Of a DNA stretch of 5,204 nt, positions 1-5,095 are shown in pieces (position 1 is the first letter of the stretch; each line of letters begins with the position of its first letter). The position numbers and the translations under genes are program-made. Source of the DNA: Allobrachymonas sp. (GTDB lineage Bacteria > Pseudomonadota > Gammaproteobacteria > Burkholderiales > Burkholderiaceae_C); NCBI GenBank assembly GCA_030538335.1, contig JAUNUE010000137.1, positions 1 through 5,204 on the forward strand, given 5' to 3'. The notes beneath the pieces are model-generated. The model made no database searches. It was not told the DNA's origin and saw only the letters and a list, made by a program, of their open reading frames with translations.

Positions 1-116
1 AACATGAAAGGTCTTTCAGGATCTGGCAGGTTGCTGCAAAGATGTGACGCCGTGCTGCTCCGTATTGTGTCCGTTCCTGATGCGACTGGATGCCCCCATT
101 GGCGCCTGCCTTGTAC

Positions 117-136
117 CCGGCTGCGCAAGCGGCTGG
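117..136 (+). promoter_or_regulatory. GNRA-capped stem-loop in the gdhA leader
   Basis: An 8-bp stem (117-124 pairs with 129-136, including two G-T wobbles) closes a GCAA tetraloop, a classic stable GNRA loop. It lies about 32 bases upstream of the gdhA start and is followed by a T-rich but interrupted stretch (137-154). It could be a leader structure of the gdhA mRNA, or the end of an upstream transcript. Nothing else in 1-168 supports a gene or a clear sigma70 promoter. Confidence 0.35.
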
Positions 137-168
137 TTGTTGGTCTTGATTATTAGCCGATATCCACC

Positions 169-1530
169 ATGCCCTCCTCTACCCTGAACCAGTTCCTGGA
201 ATCTGTCCATCAACGCGACCCCCACCAAAGCGAATACCTGCAAGCGGTGCGCGAGGTGCTTGAGAGCCTGTGGCCCTTTATCCAGCGCAACCCGCGCTAC
301 GCCAGCAACGCCCTGCTCGAGCGTCTGGTGGAACCCGAGCGCGTGATCCAGTTCCGCGTGTCGTGGATGGACGACAAGGGTAATGTGCAAGTGAACCGCG
401 CCTTCCGCATCCAGCACAACAACGCCATCGGCCCCTATAAGGGCGGCATGCGCTTTCACCCATCGGTGAACCTGTCGATCCTCAAGTTTCTGGCGTTTGA
501 GCAGACCTTCAAGAATGCGCTCACCACCCTGCCCATGGGCGGCGGCAAGGGCGGCTCCGACTTTGATCCCAAAGGCAAGAGCGACAACGACGTGATGCGT
601 TTTTGCCATGCACTGATGAGCGAGCTGTACCGCCACATCGGCTCTGACGTAGACGTGCCCGCAGGCGACATTGGCGTGGGCGCGCGCGAAGTGGGCTTTA
701 TGGCCGGCATGATGAAAAAGCTCACGCACGATGCCTCGTGCGTGTTTACGGGGCGCGGCCTGAGCTACGGCGGCAGCCTGATCCGCCCTGAAGCCACGGG
801 TTATGGCACTGTGTACTTTGCACGTGAAATGCTGCAGCGCAACGGCCAGTCGCTGGAAGGCAAAACCGTGTCCGTATCCGGCTCGGGCAATGTGTCGCAA
901 TACGCCATTGAAAAAGCCATGCAGTGCGGCGCCAAAGTGGTCACGGCATCCGACTCAAACGGTACCGTGGTAGACAAGGACGGCTTCACGCCCGAGAAGC
1001 TCGCAGCCCTGATGGAGTTGAAAAACGTCAAGCGCGGCCGCATCAGCGAATACGCAGAACAATTCAAACTGCAGTACGAGCCAGGCAAAACGCCGTGGCA
1101 TGTGCCGGTGGACATTGCCCTGCCCTGCGCCACGCAAAACGAAGTATCGCTGGACGACGCCAACACACTGATCAAGAACGGCGTGCAGTGCGTGGCCGAA
1201 GGGGCCAACATGCCCAGTACGCTGGAGGCGATGACGGCCTTTGTTTCGTCAGGCAAGGTGCTGTACGCACCGGGTAAGGCCAGCAACGCGGGCGGCGTGG
1301 CCGTGTCGGGGCTGGAAATGGCGCAAAGCTCGCAACGCCGCTACTGGAGTGCCGAAGAGGTTGACGCAAAACTGCTCGCCATCATGCAAGACATCCACGC
1401 CAACTGCGTGCGCTACGGCTGCGACAACGGCAACGACTGCGGCACCGGCCCGGTCAACTACGTCAACGGCGCCAACATTGCCGGTTTTGTGAAAGTGGCC
1501 GACGCCATGTTGATGCAGGGCGTGTGCTGA
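169..1530 (+). CDS. gdhA: NADP-specific glutamate dehydrogenase
   Basis: This cytoplasmic enzyme catalyses reductive amination of 2-oxoglutarate with ammonia and NADPH to give glutamate, the low-affinity route of ammonia assimilation. The 453 residues align almost end to end with the E. coli GdhA type (447 aa, from memory). The substrate domain carries the GPYKGGMRFHP motif (residues 88-98) and the family signature LPMGGGKGGSDFDPKG (121-136) with catalytic Lys127, then PAGDIGVG (164-171) with Asp167. The Rossmann cofactor domain begins near 230 with GSGNVSQYA (238-246) and an acidic/serine ASDS stretch (260-263). The C-terminus returns to NYVNGANIAGFVKVADAML. The ATG at 169 is the first start after an in-frame TAG at 154-156; no good Shine-Dalgarno precedes it. 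Oddities are a roughly six-residue Cys/Gly-rich insertion near 418-427 and a C-terminal Cys453. A stem-loop follows the gene, so it is probably monocistronic. Confidence 0.97.
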   Translation: MPSSTLNQFLESVHQRDPHQSEYLQAVREVLESLWPFIQRNPRYASNALLERLVEPERVIQFRVSWMDDKGNVQVNRAFRIQHNNAIGPYKGGMRFHPSVNLSILKFLAFEQTFKNALTTLPMGGGKGGSDFDPKGKSDNDVMRFCHALMSELYRHIGSDVDVPAGDIGVGAREVGFMAGMMKKLTHDASCVFTGRGLSYGGSLIRPEATGYGTVYFAREMLQRNGQSLEGKTVSVSGSGNVSQYAIEKAMQCGAKVVTASDSNGTVVDKDGFTPEKLAALMELKNVKRGRISEYAEQFKLQYEPGKTPWHVPVDIALPCATQNEVSLDDANTLIKNGVQCVAEGANMPSTLEAMTAFVSSGKVLYAPGKASNAGGVAVSGLEMAQSSQRRYWSAEEVDAKLLAIMQDIHANCVRYGCDNGNDCGTGPVNYVNGANIAGFVKVADAMLMQGVC

Positions 1531-1555
1531 TGCGCGTATGATGATCAGCACATGA

Positions 1556-1590
1556 CAAGCGTGGCAGCCAAAATGCAAGCTGCCCGCTTG
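1556..1590 (+). terminator. Intergenic stem-loop after gdhA
   Basis: CAAGCG-T-GGCAGC (1556-1568) pairs with GCTGCC-CGCTTG (1579-1590). This gives 12 bp with one bulged T and a 10-base A-rich loop. It starts 25 bases after the gdhA stop. No clean U-tract follows (TTGGTCCTAT), so it may be an inefficient or Rho-assisted terminator, an mRNA 3'-end stabiliser, or a leader structure of the lipoprotein gene, whose start lies 27 bases downstream. Confidence 0.5.
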
Positions 1591-1604
1591 GTCCTATATC
1601 CATC

Positions 1605-1610
1605 GGGGAA
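1605..1610 (+). promoter_or_regulatory. Ribosome binding site of the lipoprotein gene
   Basis: GGGGAA ends six bases before the ATG at 1617. This purine run supports the chosen start, which also places a hydrophobic signal peptide and lipobox at the correct distance. Confidence 0.55.
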
Positions 1611-1616
1611 TCCACC

Positions 1617-2177
1617 ATGCGCCGTTTGTGCGTCCTGTTCAGCATTGTTGTCATTTCTGCTTTATTGAGCGCCTGCAACCAGCAACCGGCAACTTCAGCG
1701 CCCGCCACAACGGCTGCGCTGCCTGAGAATACAAGCCCCCCGGTGGGTGGCAATTTGCCCGTTGCCAGCTTTACCGACGCGCAATTGCAAGAGCGCTGGA
1801 ACCGGCTGGCCAACACCATGCAAATGGAAAAACTGGTTTTGCACAACTGCCAGCCTGTTCCGGCACCCTCTGGCCAAAGCATCACCCGCTGCCACAGCGC
1901 CGCCAAAAGCGTGGTCTATTTCGTGCGCACGGCCGACAAGGTGACGCAGGTGCAATTCACCTCGATCATCGGCATGTTCAGTGTGAAACTCGACGAAATT
2001 GTCAAATTCATGGTGCGCTACCTGCATGACGGCACCCACGGCGATGACATCACACTGCACCGGCAGTTCATAGAGAATGCCTCGAACAACAAAAAATTCT
2101 GTGTCCCTTCGCCCGTTACGCAATCGCAGATGTGCTATTTGCTGGGCGACAACAGCTACGGGGTAGAAATCCGCTGA
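1617..2177 (+). CDS. Predicted lipoprotein of unknown function
   Basis: I do not recognise this 186-residue protein. The N-terminus is a textbook lipoprotein signal: MRR, a hydrophobic stretch (residues 4-17), then lipobox L-S-A-C with lipidated Cys20. Asn at +2, rather than Asp, predicts Lol-dependent sorting to the outer membrane. Residues 21-48 form a low-complexity Ala/Pro/Thr/Ser linker. The compact domain from about 52 to 186 begins with a helix-like segment (FTDAQLQERWNRLANTM). It holds four cysteines (78, 92, 162, 173), which could form two periplasmic disulfides. There are no further transmembrane segments and no catalytic motif I can name. The gene lies downstream of gdhA in the same direction across a strong stem-loop, so cotranscription is uncertain. 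It converges on the Lrp/AsnC gene with only 23 bases between the stops. The lipoprotein call is firm; any function would be guesswork. Confidence 0.85.
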   Translation: MRRLCVLFSIVVISALLSACNQQPATSAPATTAALPENTSPPVGGNLPVASFTDAQLQERWNRLANTMQMEKLVLHNCQPVPAPSGQSITRCHSAAKSVVYFVRTADKVTQVQFTSIIGMFSVKLDEIVKFMVRYLHDGTHGDDITLHRQFIENASNNKKFCVPSPVTQSQMCYLLGDNSYGVEIR

Positions 2178-2200
2178 TACCCGCTTGCTGCCTCTTGTTT

Positions 2201-2695
2201 TTACAAGGGCAGTTGGGCAGAAAACTTCTTGCGCTCCAAGCTGAAGAACGAGCGCACATTGCGCACATTGGCATCTTGCGTAAGCAGGCGCTGGCTGAAC
2301 GCCATGAACGCGGGCATGTCGGCCACGGTCACTACCAGCACACAATCAGGCCCTGGAGAAGTGCGGTAGCACTGCTGCACCGCCGCGTCGGCCACCGCGC
2401 GCGCCGCAAAAGCTGCCTGCTGTTCTTCCGATTGCACATCCAGCGTCACCTCGACAATCGCCGTCAACCCCGCACCTGTTACGCGCTTGAGCGCATCAGG
2501 ATTGAGGATGCTCACGGTGCGCTCGATCAGCCCCAGATCATGCAAACGCCGTACGCGCCGCAAACACGTCGCAGGCGAAACGTGGCAATGCGCCGCCAGC
2601 TCCTGATTGCTCAGGCTGGCATCATTTTGCAGTTGCTGCAGGAGACGCCTGTCTATGTCATCCAGCACAAGCTCCCCTTCTCCTGACGTAATCAT
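2201..2695 (-). CDS. Lrp/AsnC-family transcriptional regulator
   Basis: This is a DNA-binding regulator of the leucine-responsive/asparagine type, 164 residues against a usual 150-165. The N-terminal winged helix-turn-helix (about residues 11-70) reads LDDIDRRLLQQLQNDASLSN, then ELAAHCHVSPATCLRRVRRL with the recognition helix at 40-50, then GLIERTVSILNPDAL, all typical of the family. The C-terminal RAM ligand-sensing and oligomerisation domain (about 76-155) contains GLTAIVEVTL, a SPGPDCVLVV segment at the usual TGxxD position, and NVRSFFSLERKKF. Family members form dimers to hexadecamers and respond to amino acids; the effector here cannot be read from sequence. The gene is divergent from glmS, with a 187-base AT-rich region between their starts, so it may regulate itself and possibly glmS. 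The ATG at 2695 lacks a Shine-Dalgarno; a GTG at codon 10 is a credible alternative start. Confidence 0.93.
   Translation of the reverse strand: MITSGEGELVLDDIDRRLLQQLQNDASLSNQELAAHCHVSPATCLRRVRRLHDLGLIERTVSILNPDALKRVTGAGLTAIVEVTLDVQSEEQQAAFAARAVADAAVQQCYRTSPGPDCVLVVTVADMPAFMAFSQRLLTQDANVRNVRSFFSLERKKFSAQLPL
2666..2684 (-). promoter_or_regulatory. Purine-rich RBS and alternative GTG start of the Lrp/AsnC gene
   Basis: On the minus strand a run AGGAGAAGGGGA (2684-2673) precedes GTG at 2668-2666, which is codon 10 of the longest reading frame. Starting there gives a protein beginning (M)LDDIDRR, the usual N-terminus of this family. The upstream ATG at 2695-2693 has only AAGAAATAA before it. 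Spacing from the GGGG core to GTG is short but acceptable. Proteomics or homologue alignment would decide. Confidence 0.45.
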
Positions 2696-2812
2696 TTATT
2701 TCTTGAAAACGATAAAAATGAAATATTCAAGCAAAAAATCCTATTTGAGAAATTTTATTGCGTTTTTCTAATTTTTTTGACCGCATCTTTCTTTTATTAG
2801 GATATACCATTG
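2696..2812. promoter_or_regulatory. AT-rich divergent regulatory region with Lrp-like sites
   Basis: This stretch is far more AT-rich than either flanking gene and separates the divergent regulator and glmS starts. It holds an inverted repeat CTTGAA (2702-2707) and TTCAAG (2726-2731). It also holds TGAGAAATTTTATTG at 2746-2760, which by my count matches 11 of 15 positions of the E. coli Lrp consensus (YAGHAWATTWTDCTR), including the AWATTWT core. AT-rich DNA matches such a loose consensus easily, so the sites are candidates only. The location next to the regulator's own start is where autoregulatory sites of this family normally sit. Confidence 0.4.
2777..2806 (+). promoter_or_regulatory. Candidate sigma70 promoter for glmS
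   Basis: TTGACC at 2777-2782 matches five of six bases of the -35 consensus. GATATA at 2801-2806 (18-base spacer) or TAGGAT at 2798-2803 (15-base spacer) could serve as the -10 box. Initiation near 2812 would leave a 5' untranslated region of about 70 bases before the glmS start. The -35 is good and the -10 is weak. Confidence 0.45.
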
Positions 2813-2867
2813 CGGACTGCTGGATGTGCCCTCATGGCAGATCTCAACCTTACAACCAGGATTTTCC

Positions 2868-2873
2868 GGAGAA
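2868..2873 (+). promoter_or_regulatory. Shine-Dalgarno of glmS, fixing the start at 2883
   Basis: GGAGAA ends nine bases before the ATG at 2883. The same frame is open back to an ATG at 2826, but only the 2883 start gives Met-Cys-Gly-Ile. The family needs this because Cys2 becomes the N-terminal catalytic nucleophile after Met removal. Confidence 0.85.
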
Positions 2874-2882
2874 CAAAAAAGC

Positions 2883-4745
2883 ATGTGTGGCATCGTCGGC
2901 GCGGTAGCGCAAGAAAACGTGGTTCCCTTTTTGGTACAGGGATTGCAGCGGCTGGAATACCGGGGCTACGACTCCTGCGGCGTGGCCGTATGGAGCGATG
3001 GCCTGCAACGCGCACGCAGCACCGCACGCGTGGCCGAATTACAAGAGCAAGTACAGCGCGACCAGTTGCAAGGCTATACCGGCATTGCCCATACGCGCTG
3101 GGCTACACACGGCGCACCCGCCGTCCACAACGCCCATCCGCATTTCAGCCACGGCCCTGGCGTGGATGCCGGCAACAGCGGCGGCAAACCAGGACGTATC
3201 GCGCTGGTACACAACGGCATCATCGAGAACCACGAAGCCCTGCGCGCCATGCTGCAAGACAGGGGCTATGTCTTTGCGAGCCAGACCGATACCGAAGTCA
3301 TCGCCCATCTGATCGACTCGTTTTACAACGGCGACCTGTTTGAAGCCGTCAAGGCGGCGCTGGCACAACTGCACGGCGCGTATGCCGTGGCCGTGATTTG
3401 CCGCGACGAGCCGCAACGCATCGTCGGTGGCCGAGCAGGCTCGCCGCTTGTGCTGGGCATAGGCAGCGAAGGCAGCACCTATCTGGCCAGCGACGCCATG
3501 GCACTGGCGGGCGTGACCGACCAGATCGTCTACCTTGAAGAAGGCGACGTGGTGGACGTACAACTGGGCAAATACTGGATCGAAAACAAGGGCCAGCGCC
3601 TGAGTACAAGTGCGCGCCCGGTAAGAACCGTACATGCGCACAGCGGCGCGGCTGAACTCGGCCCCTATCGCCACTATATGCAAAAGGAAATTTTCGAACA
3701 GCCACGCGCACTGGCCGATACGCTGGAAGGCATCCACGCCATCGTGCCCGAGTTGTTTGGCGATGGTGCCTACAGCGTCTTCAAAGACATTGACCGGGTG
3801 CTGGTTCTCTCTTGCGGTACCAGCTATTACAGCGGCTGCGCCTTCAAATACTGGCTGGAAGACATGGCCAAAATTCCCTGTGAAGTGGAAATTGCCAGCG
3901 AATACCGCTACCGCACCAGCGTGCCCAACCCACGTACCCTGGTCGTTACCATCAGCCAAAGTGGCGAAACCGCCGATACCCTGTCGGCCCTGCGCCATGC
4001 GAAGTCACTGGGCATGACGCAAACACTCACCATCTGCAACGTTGCCACCAGCGCCATGGTGCGTGAATGCAAACTGGCCTACGTCACCCGCGCCGGTGTA
4101 GAGATTGGCGTGGCATCGACCAAAGCCTTTACCGCCCAACTGGCTGGCCTGTTTTTGCTCACACTCGCACTGGGTGGTGTCAAAGGTACCATTTCTGAAG
4201 AGCAACAGGCCCAGCACCTCAACCAGATGCGCCACCTCCCCATGGCTGTGCAGGCCGTGCTGGCGCTGGAGCCGCACCTGGTGCAATGGGCCGAGCGTTT
4301 TTCCAAAAAGGAAAACGCCCTGTTCCTCGGTCGTGGCGTGCACTTTCCCATTGCACAAGAAGGCTCACTCAAGCTCAAGGAAACCAGCTACATCCACGCC
4401 GAAGCCTACCCGGCTGGCGAACTCAAACACGGCCCGCTGGCACTGATCACGGCCGCCATGCCCGTGGTCATAGTCGCGCCCAACAATGCCTTGATAGAAA
4501 AACTCAAAAGCAATATGCAGGAAATACACGCCCGTGGCGGAGAGCTGTATGTATTGGCCGATGCCGACACCAACATCGAGCGCGCCGAAGGCATCCATGT
4601 CTTGCCCATGCCCGAATACTATGGCGCCCTGAGTCCCATCCTGCACGCAGTGCCGCTGCAACTGCTCGCCTACCACACCGCCTGCGCCAAAGGCACGGAT
4701 GTAGACAAACCCAGGAATTTGGCGAAAAGTGTGACGGTTGAATAA
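2883..4745 (+). CDS. glmS: Glutamine--fructose-6-phosphate aminotransferase (isomerizing)
   Basis: GlmS converts fructose-6-phosphate and glutamine to glucosamine-6-phosphate and glutamate. This is the committed cytoplasmic step toward UDP-N-acetylglucosamine for peptidoglycan and LPS. The protein has 620 residues (E. coli 609). The N-terminal class II glutaminase domain (2 to about 240) has nucleophile Cys2, RGYDS (27-31), TRWATHG (71-77), HNG (110-112) and QTDTEV (134-139). Two SIS sugar-isomerase domains follow. The first (about 290-430) has SCGTSYYSG (310-318) and SQSGETADT (358-366). The second (about 465-610) has EGSLKLKE (493-500), equivalent to the catalytic Glu481/Lys485/Glu488 set of E. 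coli, and HAEAYPAGELKHGP. The tail ends KGTDVDKPRNLAKSVTVE with the conserved C-tail Lys615. A 14-residue Gly-rich insertion lies at about 90-104 of the glutaminase domain. The start is set by Met-Cys and a good RBS. I see no glmS ribozyme core in the leader. The gene appears monocistronic, with its own promoter and terminator. Confidence 0.98.
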   Translation: MCGIVGAVAQENVVPFLVQGLQRLEYRGYDSCGVAVWSDGLQRARSTARVAELQEQVQRDQLQGYTGIAHTRWATHGAPAVHNAHPHFSHGPGVDAGNSGGKPGRIALVHNGIIENHEALRAMLQDRGYVFASQTDTEVIAHLIDSFYNGDLFEAVKAALAQLHGAYAVAVICRDEPQRIVGGRAGSPLVLGIGSEGSTYLASDAMALAGVTDQIVYLEEGDVVDVQLGKYWIENKGQRLSTSARPVRTVHAHSGAAELGPYRHYMQKEIFEQPRALADTLEGIHAIVPELFGDGAYSVFKDIDRVLVLSCGTSYYSGCAFKYWLEDMAKIPCEVEIASEYRYRTSVPNPRTLVVTISQSGETADTLSALRHAKSLGMTQTLTICNVATSAMVRECKLAYVTRAGVEIGVASTKAFTAQLAGLFLLTLALGGVKGTISEEQQAQHLNQMRHLPMAVQAVLALEPHLVQWAERFSKKENALFLGRGVHFPIAQEGSLKLKETSYIHAEAYPAGELKHGPLALITAAMPVVIVAPNNALIEKLKSNMQEIHARGGELYVLADADTNIERAEGIHVLPMPEYYGALSPILHAVPLQLLAYHTACAKGTDVDKPRNLAKSVTVE

Positions 4746-4757
4746 CCGTCACACTTT
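4726..4757 (+). terminator. glmS terminator stem overlapping the stop codon
   Basis: A perfect 14-bp stem (4726-4739 with 4744-4757) closes a GAAT loop. Because the arms begin with AAA and end with TTT it resembles a bidirectional intrinsic terminator, although the T-run is only three bases plus AT. The 5' arm is the last few glmS codons and the stop TAA (4743-4745) spans loop and 3' arm, so the coding sequence itself supplies half the terminator. Confidence 0.7.
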
Positions 4758-4775
4758 ATGGCGCGACGCGCCATA
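4757..4775. repeat. Perfect palindrome after the glmS terminator
   Basis: TATGGCGCG-A-CGCGCCATA is a perfect 9+9 inverted repeat around a single central base. It directly abuts the terminator stem, sharing T4757. A smaller ACCC-GCA-GGGT hairpin follows at 4775-4785. It is too GC-rich in its centre and lacks a T-tract, so a terminator role is not evident. Confidence 0.6.
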
Positions 4776-4794
4776 CCCGCAGGGTCGCCAAAAC

Positions 4795-4844
4795 CTGGGT
4801 TTGGTGGTCACTCATTTCGCGAAGCGAAGTGAGGTGACCACACA
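4795..4844 (+). repeat. 50-base palindromic repeat, copy 1
   Basis: Copy 1 folds into a 17-bp hairpin: 4804-4811 pairs with 4834-4841, and 4812-4820 with 4824-4832. It has one bulged G (4833), one G-T wobble and a GAA triloop (4821-4823). It starts with CTGGGTTTGG and ends with GACCACACA. A second copy lies 251 bases downstream in the same orientation with 46 of 50 bases identical. No T-tract follows on either strand, so REP-like palindromic element fits better than intrinsic terminator. Confidence 0.8.
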
Positions 4845-5045
4845 AGCCTCGCGTTACCTCTCAAACTGTTGAGATCTAGCAGCGCGTCAGCGCTGTGCCG
4901 AAGGCAGCCAGATAGCTTGGGGCGGAACAAACATACCGAAGGCATGTGTGTGGAGACCACAATCCCGACACCCCTATGCAGCCAACTACCCCAGAAAAAC
5001 TGACTTTTCAAGCGGTGCGCCAGCACCTGCTGGCACAGCCAGCGT
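4845..5045. other. Inter-repeat segment rich in short hairpins
   Basis: These 201 bases lie between the two palindromic repeats and hold no gene I can support firmly. They contain a series of compact inverted repeats: TCTCAA-ACTG-TTGAGA (4859-4874), CAGCGC-GTCA-GCGCTG (4880-4895), TGCC-GAA-GGCA (4896-4906), an imperfect CATACC-GAA-GGCATG extended to about 4927-4951, TGTGG-AGA-CCACA (4949-4961) and GCCAGC-ACCT-GCTGGC (5019-5034). The GAA triloop recurs here and in repeat copy 1. The segment may be a mosaic of small palindromic units or a structured RNA; the sequence alone does not decide. Confidence 0.45.
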
Positions 5046-5083
5046 CTGGGTTTGGTGGTCACTCATTTCGCGCAACAAAGTGA
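4976..5083 (+). other. Unconfirmed 35-codon ORF, possibly the 5' remnant of a lost gene
   Basis: The ORF reads MQPTTPEKLTFQAVRQHL then LAQPAS before entering repeat copy 2, which supplies the last 12 residues (GFGGHSFRATK and stop, from codon 24 on). The first 23 residues look like a plausible amphipathic protein start. They faintly recall the N-terminus of MmcQ/YjbR-type proteins (x-V/L-R-x-x-L-L-A-x-P), a resemblance from memory only. No Shine-Dalgarno is near the ATG. It could be a gene truncated at the repeat boundary, a tiny real peptide, or chance. Confidence 0.2.
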
Positions 5084-5095
5084 TGTGACCACACA
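5046..5095 (+). repeat. 50-base palindromic repeat, copy 2
   Basis: Same orientation as copy 1, differing at four positions (relative 28, 30, 32, 39). The eight outer base pairs and the next six remain intact (arms 5055-5068 and 5078-5092). Two apical C-G pairs become C-A, and the other two changes fall in the loop and at the bulge. It ends one base before the complement of the dgt-like stop codon (5096-5098). Read on the minus strand, the hairpin therefore begins three bases after that gene's TAG and could act as its 3'-end structure. Confidence 0.8.

Noticed and set aside
4..156. Small plus-strand ORF (MKGLSGSGRLL...) ending 12 bases before gdhA, in the same frame
   Set aside because: No Shine-Dalgarno is visible because it begins at the window edge, the composition is not protein-like, and I recognise no homologue. 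Most likely chance.
16..900. Long minus-strand ORF opposite gdhA (294 codons), with similar long ones opposite the lipoprotein gene and glmS
   Set aside because: They mirror the codon structure of well-supported genes on the plus strand, are His/Ala/Val-rich, and match no family. They are antisense shadows.
2191..2210. Weak hairpin CTTGT-TTTT-ACAAG between the convergent lipoprotein and regulator genes
   Set aside because: The stem is only 5-7 bp and AT-rich, with the T-run in the loop rather than after the stem. Not convincing as a terminator.
2826..2882. Upstream in-frame extension of glmS (19 extra residues beginning MPSWQ)
   Set aside because: GlmS needs Cys directly after the initiator Met, and a good Shine-Dalgarno precedes the ATG at 2883. 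The extension would bury the nucleophile.
2812..2882. glmS ribozyme/riboswitch in the glmS leader
   Set aside because: The leader is only about 70 bases, lacks the ribozyme's conserved core as I know it, and that element is typical of Gram-positive bacteria.
4808..5062. Minus-strand ORF of 84 codons spanning both palindromic repeats
   Set aside because: It begins inside repeat copy 2, ends inside copy 1 and reads through the hairpin series. No ribosome site or family resemblance; a by-product of the repeats.
4795..5095. CRISPR array
   Set aside because: Only two repeats, 251 bases apart, with a single 201-base interval and no cas genes. The repeat is a long palindrome unlike a CRISPR repeat.
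4795..5095. Insertion sequence or miniature transposable element bounded by the two repeats
   Set aside because: The 50-base copies are direct, not inverted. I see no target-site duplication outside them and no transposase; a REP-like or local-duplication origin fits better.
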